DNA of 64,000 nucleotides, taken from JAWLDA01 sp041686855. Lineage in GTDB: Bacteria > Bacillota > Limnochordia > DTU080 > RSA5. The stretch covers positions 62,001 to 126,000 of the forward strand of contig JAWLDA010000004.1 of NCBI GenBank assembly GCA_041686855.1, read 5' to 3'. A program made the position numbers and the translations under genes. The notes beneath the pieces were generated by a model that was not told the DNA's origin, made no database searches, and saw only the letters and a program-made list of their open reading frames with translations. Of this stretch, positions 26,364 to 34,046 are shown in pieces (the stretch's first letter is position 1; each line of letters begins with the position of its first letter).

Positions 26364-27653
26364 GTGAGACGACTGATCCGGCTCTTGAGTGTTGTTACGG
26401 TGCTAGCGCTGTTCGCAGTCTCTGCTGCTGGTGCGGCGGAGCGGATCCAGATTGAGATCTGGGGTAACTCAAACCACTTGGATGCCTTAAAACCCCTTAT
26501 CGAAGAGTTCAACGCGAGTCAAGAGCGTATCGAAGTGTTGATTCCCGGTAAGAACGAGAACCCGGACACGATCCTCGGTGCAGCCCTTGCCGGGCAGTTG
26601 CCTGCCATCATCGAGAGTGGGCGCGTTTGGAACAATCAGTACTACCCCGAGGGTCTGCTGGTCTCGTTGGAGAAGTTCATTGATCGGGAAGGCTCCGGCT
26701 TCCTCGAAGATTGGCTTCCGCAGACCCTTTGGACGGACAACGTGGTCGACGGACGACTGGTCAGCCTGCCGTTCCGCCTCGAGATTTTCGGCATGCACTA
26801 CAATGAGACGCTCTTTGAGACGGCGGGTGTGGCGGCGCCTCAAGCCGGCTGGACCTGGGCGGACGTGCAAGAGTACGCGCGCAAGGTGAGACGTCTTGAC
26901 GCCGAAGGGAACATGGAGGTATGGGGCCTCGTTGCAGAGCACCCGCTCTCCTTTGACTACCCGTTGATGGGACAGGCCGGAGGACCGGCGGCGCCGGCTG
27001 GAGTCTTTGTGAACGAGGCTTTCGATTCGACGGTCAACTCGGCGCACGTGCGGGAGACCTACGATTGGATTCTGGATATGGTGAACTCCGGATTGCTCGG
27101 CTACAGCTTTGCGAACATCCACCCCGGAGCCGGGGCTGCCCGCATGCACAACGCCGCCATGCTGCAATCGGGACCGCAGCGCGAGCAATTGATCATGGAT
27201 TCCGAAAGCGCGCTGCGCCCGGCGCCACCGCTACGGGCTCGCCCCGACACACGAGCGGCAGCCACGTACGCCGACCGCAGCCTCGCCATTATGAACGTCT
27301 CGCCTGAGCAGCAAGAGGCTGCTTGGGAAGTGATCAAGTGGCTCTTCCAGCCGGATATTCAAGCCCGCTGGAATTTGGCGATGGGGACGGCGCCGGCCAC
27401 CATGTCCGCTCTAAACGATCCAGAGTACCGCCGCAGCGCGCCGGATAACATCTTACTCTGGGCAGAGTACTACGCCGGCGGATACGATGTCCAAAACTCC
27501 ATTCCGTGGCCAATGCCCGTTTGGGTGACGGGGCTGCCGGGCGAAGCTTACGACTTTAGTCGACGCTTGGTGAGCGGGGAAATTGGACTCGAGGAGTATG
27601 TAACGGAGTTTGGCCGTGCGGTTAACAACCACATGGCGGAGCTCAAAGAGTAG
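26364..27653 (+). CDS. ABC-type sugar solute-binding protein, cassette copy 2
   Basis: 429 aa. The signal peptide ends near SAAGAA, with no lipobox. The mature part begins IQIEIWGNSNHLDALKPLIE. ESGRVWNNQYYPEGL, EVWGLVAEHPLSFDYPL and FANIHPGAGAARMHN are nearly unchanged in the product of 8702-10015. AAAGGGGG (26347-26354) precedes the GTG, as in copy 1. No transmembrane transporter subunits follow; the next gene is a PLP enzyme after a stem-loop. It must use permeases encoded elsewhere, or act as a sensor. Confidence 0.91.
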   Translation: MRRLIRLLSVVTVLALFAVSAAGAAERIQIEIWGNSNHLDALKPLIEEFNASQERIEVLIPGKNENPDTILGAALAGQLPAIIESGRVWNNQYYPEGLLVSLEKFIDREGSGFLEDWLPQTLWTDNVVDGRLVSLPFRLEIFGMHYNETLFETAGVAAPQAGWTWADVQEYARKVRRLDAEGNMEVWGLVAEHPLSFDYPLMGQAGGPAAPAGVFVNEAFDSTVNSAHVRETYDWILDMVNSGLLGYSFANIHPGAGAARMHNAAMLQSGPQREQLIMDSESALRPAPPLRARPDTRAAATYADRSLAIMNVSPEQQEAAWEVIKWLFQPDIQARWNLAMGTAPATMSALNDPEYRRSAPDNILLWAEYYAGGYDVQNSIPWPMPVWVTGLPGEAYDFSRRLVSGEIGLEEYVTEFGRAVNNHMAELKE

Positions 27654-27687
27654 TACAAATGTGAGACTCACTATGGCGAGTGCGTGG

Positions 27688-27714
27688 GGCCCTGTTCGCA
27701 GGTGGGACAGGGCC
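27688..27714 (+). other. Stem-loop after solute-binding protein gene, copy 2
   Basis: GGCCCTGT (27688-27695) pairs with ACAGGGCC (27707-27714), eight pairs with an 11-base loop, followed by TTCAAC. It lies between the binding-protein stop and the PLP-enzyme start. There is no T-run, so mRNA protection or partial termination is more likely than full termination. Confidence 0.55.
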
Positions 27715-27741
27715 TTCAACCTGTACAAGAACACAAGGACG

Positions 27742-28824
27742 GTGAGCGTTTCGTTGATCTCTAGGTTGGCTCAGTATGCCCAAACATTGCCGCCGTTGGA
27801 TTGGGAGCGGGTTCCGACACTCGGGGAGGGAAGCACCCCGCTTGTTCGCAGTCTCTCAATCGGTCCGCGCTGCGGCGTGGACGAGCTTTACTTCAAGCTG
27901 GAGTCGTGCAACCCGACTGGCTCATACAAAGATCGGTTCGTCTTGTGTGAGCTAGGGATGCGCCAAGCCCAGGGATATACGATGTGTTTGGCTACATCTT
28001 CAGGGAACACAGGCTCGTCGTTGGCGTCCTATGCGGTGCGCTTTGGCATGCGGTGCCACATCTTTGTCCTCGAAGAGACGCCTGCAGAGAAGTTGCAACA
28101 GATGGTGGCGCACGGAGCGCACGTGCACCGCGTGCGAGGATACGGCACCAACCCTGCCGTCACCGAGGCTGTCCCGGTAAAGTTGAGAGAGCTGTGTGAG
28201 AAGCACGCCGGTTCGTTGGTGATCTCCGCGTATCGTTACTGCCCCGAGGGGATGGAGGGGGTCAAGACGATTGCGTATGAGATCGCCGAGCAAATGGGGA
28301 GCCTGCCGGAGCATCTCTTTGTACCCGTTGGTGGCGGCGGGCTCTGTTCGGCCGTCTCACGCGGCGTCCTCGAGCAAGACGGACAGGGGGAGGCACGTGT
28401 TCACGCCGTTCAACCGAGCACCAACGACACGATCGTTACTCCGCTGCGCCAAGGCATGGCTCAGGCCCGGTCGGTCGAGCGCGGCACCAGCGTGAGTGGT
28501 TTGGGCGTGTTGAACGATATAGACGGAACTCGCGCAATCGGTCTCGTGCGCCAAACGGGAGGGAGCGGCTTCCTCCCTTCCGAAGAAGAGATCCTTCAGA
28601 CCCAGCGGCAACTCTTGGAGGAGGAAGGGGTCTACGCTGAACCCGCCGGAGCGACAGCGGTCGCCGGCTTTAAAAAAGCGGTGGCAGAAGGCGTTGTCTC
28701 GGCACGTGAACGGGTCGTATGTTTGATCACAGGCCACGGATTCAAGGATGCCAGCTCGTTGCCCAACCCGCAGGAGAGAGCCGGGTTTATCGCGCTCAAA
28801 GAGATCGACGAACGAGTCGGTTAG
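27742..28824 (+). CDS. Threonine synthase-like PLP-dependent lyase
   Basis: A fold-type II PLP enzyme of about 360 aa. The Schiff-base Lys lies in NPTGSYKDRF (near residue 55), and the phosphate loop is probably in PVGGGGLCSAVSRG. SSGNTGSSLASYAVRFGM is typical of threonine synthase, threonine deaminase and diaminopropionate lyase relatives. True threonine synthase is usually longer and sits with hom/thrB, so a beta-elimination or deamination role in the island is equally possible. The GTG at 27742 avoids overlap with the binding-protein gene. Confidence 0.85.
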   Translation: MSVSLISRLAQYAQTLPPLDWERVPTLGEGSTPLVRSLSIGPRCGVDELYFKLESCNPTGSYKDRFVLCELGMRQAQGYTMCLATSSGNTGSSLASYAVRFGMRCHIFVLEETPAEKLQQMVAHGAHVHRVRGYGTNPAVTEAVPVKLRELCEKHAGSLVISAYRYCPEGMEGVKTIAYEIAEQMGSLPEHLFVPVGGGGLCSAVSRGVLEQDGQGEARVHAVQPSTNDTIVTPLRQGMAQARSVERGTSVSGLGVLNDIDGTRAIGLVRQTGGSGFLPSEEEILQTQRQLLEEEGVYAEPAGATAVAGFKKAVAEGVVSARERVVCLITGHGFKDASSLPNPQERAGFIALKEIDERVG

Positions 28825-28881
28825 CGGGCCTTGCATGGATGTTCGAGTACGTTCGAGATCGATTGAAATGAGGTTAGAGAT

Positions 28882-29787
28882 GTGATCCGAATAGGAATTG
28901 TCGATTTTGATTCGTCACACAGCGTCGAGTTTGTCCGCCGCTTTAACCATGCTCATCCCCAGGAAGATCAATGGGTGGACGGTGCGAGCGTGGTGGCCGG
29001 CTGTGTGCTCCCCTCCGATATCATGGACGCCGAAGGGGTTCGTAAATATGCGGATCAATGTGCCCAATTGGGTGTCGAACTGGTCGATACGCCTGACGCG
29101 CTCATGGGTGTCGTCGACGCCATCATGATCGAATCGGACGACGGCCGTACGCACCTGGATCGGGCACGTCCGTTTCTAGAGGCGGGCATCCCCACTTTTG
29201 TCGACAAACCGCTAAGTTTCTCGCTCGATGATGCCCGGGAACTGATTCGATTGGCCGAGGAGAAGGGGACGCCGCTATTTTCGGCTTCGTCGCTCCGCTA
29301 CGCTCCCGAGGTGGTCGCCGTACGCAATCAGCACTCCGATTTCGGCAAGGTGCTCGGCGCGCAGACCTATAGCCCGGCAAAAGATCAGGGGACGAGTCCG
29401 GGGTTGATTTACTACGGGATCCACGCCATCGAGACGCTGTACGCCTTGATGGGACCGGGCTGCCAATCCGTTACGTGTGAGTCCGGTCCCTATGCGAGCG
29501 TCGTCGTCGGCGAGTGGGCGGACGGTCGCATCGGCGTCGTGCAGGGGAATAAAGCGGGCGCTCACGGATTTGGATTCACGGCCTGGTGCGAGAAGGGGGT
29601 CCGCACAGGGCCAATCTCCGCTCAGTACATCTACCGGGAGCTGCTTAAAGAGGTGGTCGAATTCTTTGAGTCCGGTACGACTCCGGTGCCTATGGCTGAG
29701 ACGTTTGAGATTATCGCGTTTGGTCGTGCCGCGCTCAGATCGATCGCAGACGGCGGGGTGAAGGTGAGGCTAGAGGGTTTGCAGTAA
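28882..29787 (+). CDS. Gfo/Idh/MocA-family oxidoreductase, short form
   Basis: 301 aa, shorter than the 330-390 usual in the family. It begins IRIGIVDFDSSHSVEFVRRF, in which the normal glycine-rich G-x-G-x-x-G is replaced by G-I-V-D-F-D-S-S-H, so nucleotide binding may be changed. The lysine motif is FVDKPLSFSLDDARELI (near residue 113), and YYGIHAIETLYALMG carries the active-site His. It is 57 bases after the PLP gene and likely in the same transcript. The role is unknown. Confidence 0.82.
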   Translation: MIRIGIVDFDSSHSVEFVRRFNHAHPQEDQWVDGASVVAGCVLPSDIMDAEGVRKYADQCAQLGVELVDTPDALMGVVDAIMIESDDGRTHLDRARPFLEAGIPTFVDKPLSFSLDDARELIRLAEEKGTPLFSASSLRYAPEVVAVRNQHSDFGKVLGAQTYSPAKDQGTSPGLIYYGIHAIETLYALMGPGCQSVTCESGPYASVVVGEWADGRIGVVQGNKAGAHGFGFTAWCEKGVRTGPISAQYIYRELLKEVVEFFESGTTPVPMAETFEIIAFGRAALRSIADGGVKVRLEGLQ

Positions 29788-29819
29788 TGCCCTCTAGCCG
29801 ACGGGCATGAAGCCGGTGG

Positions 29820-31487
29820 TTATGATGACTGTGTGTCGTTGCTGAGGGGAAGTTCCACGTAAAAGGTAGATCCGACGCCCTCCTCACTCTCGACCCAAAT
29901 TCGACCTTTGTGCTGGAGTACGATTTCACGGCAGATGTAGAGACCCAGGCCGATGCCGGAGCGAGTCTCATCGGCGGAGTCAGAGTCGGTGACCGTAGTG
30001 GCACGGTAAAATTCATCAAAGACGAGCGGGAGTTCAGCCTCGGGGATACCGATCCCCGAGTCTTTTATGGAGAGAAGTACCCTACCCACCTGGCGCCGAG
30101 TGCAAACCCGAATCTCTGATCCTTTGGGCGAATACTTCGTCGCGTTGCCGAACAGGTTGCTCACCACTTGTTGTAGCCGCCGGGGATCTCCCCAAATGAG
30201 GACCGGCTCTTCCTCGATGTCGAGGGTGACCACGTGATCTGACTGGGTGAAGTTATCGACCGTCGTCGCCACGATCTCGTTGATGTCCATTAATGTCGGC
30301 TGAAAGCCGAGCGTCCCTTGATGGGTGCGGAAGGCTGTGATCATCTCGTCGAGCAACGCCGTGAAGCGATCGGTCTCCGACTCGAGCCGTAAAATGTTCT
30401 CGGAGATCTTCTCCTTAGGGCCATCCTTTTGGACGTAAAGTTTGATCAATGTAACGAGTGCTTTAATGGATGAGAGGGGATTGCCAAGCTCGTGGGCGGC
30501 CACCTGCAAGAACCGAACGCGATCGGTGACGTCCATGTAGATCGCGACGATCCCCTGAACCTTCCCTTGCGCGTTGCGCAGGGGAGAGGCCCATTTGCTC
30601 AAATGGATCATCGAGCCGTCCCGCTTCTGTCGGCGTACGACCAAACCTTCGATTTGCTCCCCGTTGCGCAGCCGCTCGAGGAGATCGTCGTTACCTCCGT
30701 CCTCTCCCCGTGGAAACATAGGGTTCAACTTGCCGATCACTTCATCTTTCTTCCATCCGGTCATCCGCTCCGTGGCAGGATTCCACCGCAGAACGCGGCC
30801 GCGCAGGTCCATGTGGACGACAGGGAGCGGCGAGGCGTAGAGAATGGCTTCCATATCTCGCGTAAGCTCGCGCAACGCCGCTTCCGTCTCGGACCGTTCG
30901 GAGAAGAGGCGTGCGTTATCGATCGCCAACGACGCCCGTCGCGCGAGATCGTTCGCTAACGGCAGGTCGCTGGTGCCCAGGTAACGCCCAGATTCTTGGG
31001 TGGTGAGAAACACCAGGCAACCCCGGATATGATGGCGACCGTAGAGCGGGACGACGAGGATCGAGTTGAGCCGCAACTCCCGCAATAAGCGGAGCTGCTC
31101 TTCGTTATTATTGGCATCGGCGCACAGCTTCTCGGAGACGACGGGAATGAGTTGCGGTTCACCGGTGCGAATCACATGAATGGGCCCAAGTTGATGGTTG
31201 ACGGCGATTGCAAACCGTTTGAGCAGCTCCTCAAGGGGCTGTTCCGTCGTCGGGTATTTGTGAGCGACCGAAACCGCCTTGAGCGTCTCGTCCTTCTCGA
31301 CGGTGAAGACGATACAACAGTCCGAGAATTGGGAGACGGCGAGTTGTGCGACACTCGATAGTGTTGCCTGATAGTCAAGGGTGGAGGAGAGGACCGCGCT
31401 CGCATTGAGGAGGAAGCTGGCGCGGCCTTCGGGGTCGTGACTGCTATCGACAGAATGAAGTGGATTCGTGTTAGGGTCAGGCATCAT
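29820..31487 (-). CDS. Soluble sensor histidine kinase (GAF-PAS-HisKA-HATPase)
   Basis: 555 aa without transmembrane segments. A GAF-like domain covers about 25-195, a PAS domain about 205-320 (VVHMDLRGRVLRWNPATERMTG), HisKA about 325-395 with the phosphorylated His in AAHELGNPLSSIK (near 333), and HATPase_c about 430-550 with NLFGNATKYSP, KDSGIGIPE and GIGLGLYICRE. No response regulator gene adjoins it, so it is an orphan kinase. The signal is unknown. Confidence 0.94.
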   Translation of the reverse strand: MMPDPNTNPLHSVDSSHDPEGRASFLLNASAVLSSTLDYQATLSSVAQLAVSQFSDCCIVFTVEKDETLKAVSVAHKYPTTEQPLEELLKRFAIAVNHQLGPIHVIRTGEPQLIPVVSEKLCADANNNEEQLRLLRELRLNSILVVPLYGRHHIRGCLVFLTTQESGRYLGTSDLPLANDLARRASLAIDNARLFSERSETEAALRELTRDMEAILYASPLPVVHMDLRGRVLRWNPATERMTGWKKDEVIGKLNPMFPRGEDGGNDDLLERLRNGEQIEGLVVRRQKRDGSMIHLSKWASPLRNAQGKVQGIVAIYMDVTDRVRFLQVAAHELGNPLSSIKALVTLIKLYVQKDGPKEKISENILRLESETDRFTALLDEMITAFRTHQGTLGFQPTLMDINEIVATTVDNFTQSDHVVTLDIEEEPVLIWGDPRRLQQVVSNLFGNATKYSPKGSEIRVCTRRQVGRVLLSIKDSGIGIPEAELPLVFDEFYRATTVTDSDSADETRSGIGLGLYICREIVLQHKGRIWVESEEGVGSTFYVELPLSNDTQSS

Positions 31488-31552
31488 ATATCTCCTTGCG
31501 ATACAAAACGCAGCTTGGCTTGATGATCTTCGGTAGTTATGCCTTTTTAGTA

Positions 31553-31595
31553 AAACTCCTGCACAGAGGGGGGATTCTCCCGACGCAAGGAGTTT
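31553..31595. repeat. Inverted repeat between histidine kinase and GNAT genes
   Basis: AAACTCCT (31553-31560) and AGGAGTTT (31588-31595) form an eight-pair stem enclosing a G-rich then C-rich loop that can pair further (GGGG with TCCC). It lies in the 160-base divergent region. Read on the minus strand it ends in GTTTTAC, but no minus-strand gene lies upstream of it. It may be a regulatory structure in the leader of the GNAT gene. Confidence 0.4.
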
Positions 31596-31648
31596 CCTGG
31601 AGTCAAGAGCAATAAAGCGTAAATTGAATTATAAGGGGACCGTGAGCG

Positions 31649-32134
31649 ATGCCTGATATGCTCGTGAAACTTTACGAACTGCCAGACTCTCGAGACGTGA
31701 TGGAGCGACAATCGAGAGCTGGCGTCTCGATCCGGCGAGCGCTGCCACCCGAACGTCACCGGGTCTTGCCGTGGATCCACAAACACTTTAGTGCAGGTTG
31801 GAAAAGCGAGTGTGCGGTGGCTTTTGGACAGGCGCCGGTCACGTGCTTCCTGGCCCTGGACGGTCAGGAGATTATGGGATTCGCGTGTTACGAGGCGACG
31901 TGCAAAGATTTCTTTGGCCCGACCGGAGTCCGGGAGGATGCTCGTGGGCGGGGCATCGGCACGGCGCTCCTCCTGGCTTCGCTCGAGGCGATGAGGGCCC
32001 AAGGGTACGGGTACGCCATCATCGGCGGCGCCGGGCCGGTCGAGTACTACCGCAAAGTGGTCGGGGCCACGGTGATCGAGGGTTCATCTCCAGGGATCTA
32101 CGCCGGTATGCTTAGGGGGATGCCCCGTGAGTGA
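31649..32134 (+). CDS. GNAT-family N-acetyltransferase
   Basis: 161 aa. The acetyl-CoA pyrophosphate loop is VREDARGRGIGTALLLASLE (R-x-x-G-x-G/A), followed by EYYRKVVGATVIEG. The substrate is unknown. AAGGGG lies 11 bases before the ATG. Its last eight bases overlap the start of the metallo-beta-lactamase gene, so the two are probably coupled and may act on the same compound. Confidence 0.88.
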   Translation: MPDMLVKLYELPDSRDVMERQSRAGVSIRRALPPERHRVLPWIHKHFSAGWKSECAVAFGQAPVTCFLALDGQEIMGFACYEATCKDFFGPTGVREDARGRGIGTALLLASLEAMRAQGYGYAIIGGAGPVEYYRKVVGATVIEGSSPGIYAGMLRGMPRE

Positions 32135-34046
32135 GCCGCTCCGTGTATCGGGCGCTTGGGATTCGAAAGTGATCAATCGCTTTCTTCCACTTGGAGAGGA
32201 CCTCTATTGGTGGCAGGGAGACACATGCAACGTGTATGTTATGCGCGATGGAACGGCCGGCGCGCTCATCGACATTGGCTCGGGCGATGTCCTGGAGGCG
32301 TTGGGCGCGATCGGAATTGAGCGGGTGGAGCGGGTCTACCTCACTCAGCATCACCGCGAGCACTCAAGCGGCATCGAGCGCCTGCGAGACGATGCCACGC
32401 TCGTCGTGTCGACAGGCGAACGTGAGTTGCTCACTCATCCCGAACGTTTTGTCACTGAAGAGATTGCGCCAAGCGCGTTCACGGTCGGCGGGGCCTCGTA
32501 CGTCCGTCCACCGCGTTTGGGGGCTAGGCTGCAGGTTGAGGTGGCTCATGATGCTCAGCTCCTCACCTGGCGCTCACACACGCTCGAGGCGTACGAGACA
32601 CCGGGCGCCTCACCGGCTGGAATGACGTACGTGTGGAGCCGTGACGGAGAGCGCACCGGGTTTTGCGGTAACCTTTGTCTCGATGGGGGACGGCTCTTTC
32701 GGCTCTTCGATTCAGAGTGGGATTACGGATACGCCGCCGGGTTGAACGCCTTGCTTGCCTCGCAGAACCTACTGCGCGGTTTAGGGTTAGATCGCATCTG
32801 CCCCGGCCAGGGCGACGTCATCACCAATCCGGACTCAACGCTGACGCTCGCCACCAATCGGTTGCATGGACTCATCCGGGTGCTGTTGCGCGACTACACC
32901 CCGTTGGACGACGCCGTCGTCAACGTGAGTCGTCCGACCGCAACCCCAGGGTTGAGACGCGTCTCGCCGCACCTGTTCACCTTGCGCACGGCGAAACGGC
33001 ATAACGCGTACGTGCTCCTCTCTGAGGACGGGCACGCCCTCTTCATTGATTGCGGTCTTTTCTTACGAGGGGGAGAGGATACCGCGTTCCTTGACGACAG
33101 CATCGGCGCGATGAAGCGCGACTATGGACTGAGGGCGGTCGACGCCGTGATCGTCACTCACTACCACGGCGACCACGTTCGCCAAATCCCGCACCTCGTC
33201 GATCGTCACGGGGCCGAGGTGTGGGCGTACGCCAACTTCTCTGACATTCTCGAGAATCCGTGGGCGTACAACTTGACCTGGATGCTTCCGGCCTACAGGG
33301 GGGAGCACGCCCGGGTCGCAGTCGATCGCGTCCTGCACGACGCCGAAAAGGTCGAGTGGCGCGGACTCAGCCTCGAGGTGTTTCATGCCCCGGGGCAGAC
33401 CGAGTTTGCCCAAGGGATCGTCGTCGAGGTCGACGGTCGCAAAGTGGCCTTTACGGGTGACAACCTCTTTTTCAGCGCAGAGGGTAGTGGTCATGACGCG
33501 TACTCAATGTACAACAGCGGCGGCGTGATGGAGCGGGGTTACCTCGCTACGGCCCGTTCGCTTTTAGCGCATTGCCCCGATCTGGTCCTCGGTGGTCACG
33601 GTCAGGAGATCCCCAAGCCCAAGAGGCAATTGAGGGCGCTTTACGCATGGAGCCTCGACGTGCGGCGTCGTCTCGTCGATCTCACGTGGGGCGAGGCGTA
33701 TGAGATGGGCGTAGATCCGTTTTGGGCACGCTTTCATCCTTACCGTTCGTGGTTGGCGCCGGGGGAGGAGGCAGTCATCGATCTTCACGTGCGCAATTAT
33801 TACTCGGATGCGCGTTGGATCTCAGGTAAGCTCCGCGTCCCGCCTGACTGGTCCGTGCGGAGCCGTCCTTCAGAGCGCCTCGTCGAAGCGGGAGAGTCGG
33901 CGACCTTCGTTTATGAGGTGCGAGCGGCGGCGACGTTTGTCGAACCGGTGCTGTTGACCGCCGACCTGAGTGTGGGAGATCGTCGCATGGGTGAGTTTCC
34001 CCAGGCTTATATCTTCCCCAGGGCTGATAACATCCCTCAATCGTAA
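32127..34046 (+). CDS. Tandem metallo-beta-lactamase-fold protein with C-terminal beta domain
   Basis: 639 aa. The first MBL-like domain (about 15-250) has a partial metal motif QHHREHSSG near residues 74-82. The second (about 280-510) has the full HYHGDH at 345-350, then HAPGQTEF in place of the usual H-x-P-G-H-T, a metal Asp in FTGDNLFF, and LGGHGQEI. The last 110 residues (LAPGEEAVIDLHVRNYY onward) look like an immunoglobulin-like or NEW3-type beta-sandwich. The protein has no signal peptide. A hydrolase is likely, but the substrate is unknown. Confidence 0.85.
   Translation: MSEPLRVSGAWDSKVINRFLPLGEDLYWWQGDTCNVYVMRDGTAGALIDIGSGDVLEALGAIGIERVERVYLTQHHREHSSGIERLRDDATLVVSTGERELLTHPERFVTEEIAPSAFTVGGASYVRPPRLGARLQVEVAHDAQLLTWRSHTLEAYETPGASPAGMTYVWSRDGERTGFCGNLCLDGGRLFRLFDSEWDYGYAAGLNALLASQNLLRGLGLDRICPGQGDVITNPDSTLTLATNRLHGLIRVLLRDYTPLDDAVVNVSRPTATPGLRRVSPHLFTLRTAKRHNAYVLLSEDGHALFIDCGLFLRGGEDTAFLDDSIGAMKRDYGLRAVDAVIVTHYHGDHVRQIPHLVDRHGAEVWAYANFSDILENPWAYNLTWMLPAYRGEHARVAVDRVLHDAEKVEWRGLSLEVFHAPGQTEFAQGIVVEVDGRKVAFTGDNLFFSAEGSGHDAYSMYNSGGVMERGYLATARSLLAHCPDLVLGGHGQEIPKPKRQLRALYAWSLDVRRRLVDLTWGEAYEMGVDPFWARFHPYRSWLAPGEEAVIDLHVRNYYSDARWISGKLRVPPDWSVRSRPSERLVEAGESATFVYEVRAAATFVEPVLLTADLSVGDRRMGEFPQAYIFPRADNIPQS

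Noticed and set aside
27742..28824. Housekeeping threonine synthase (thrC)
   Set aside because: The fold matches, but the length, the location in a catabolic island and the absence of hom or thrB leave the reaction open, so no gene symbol is given.
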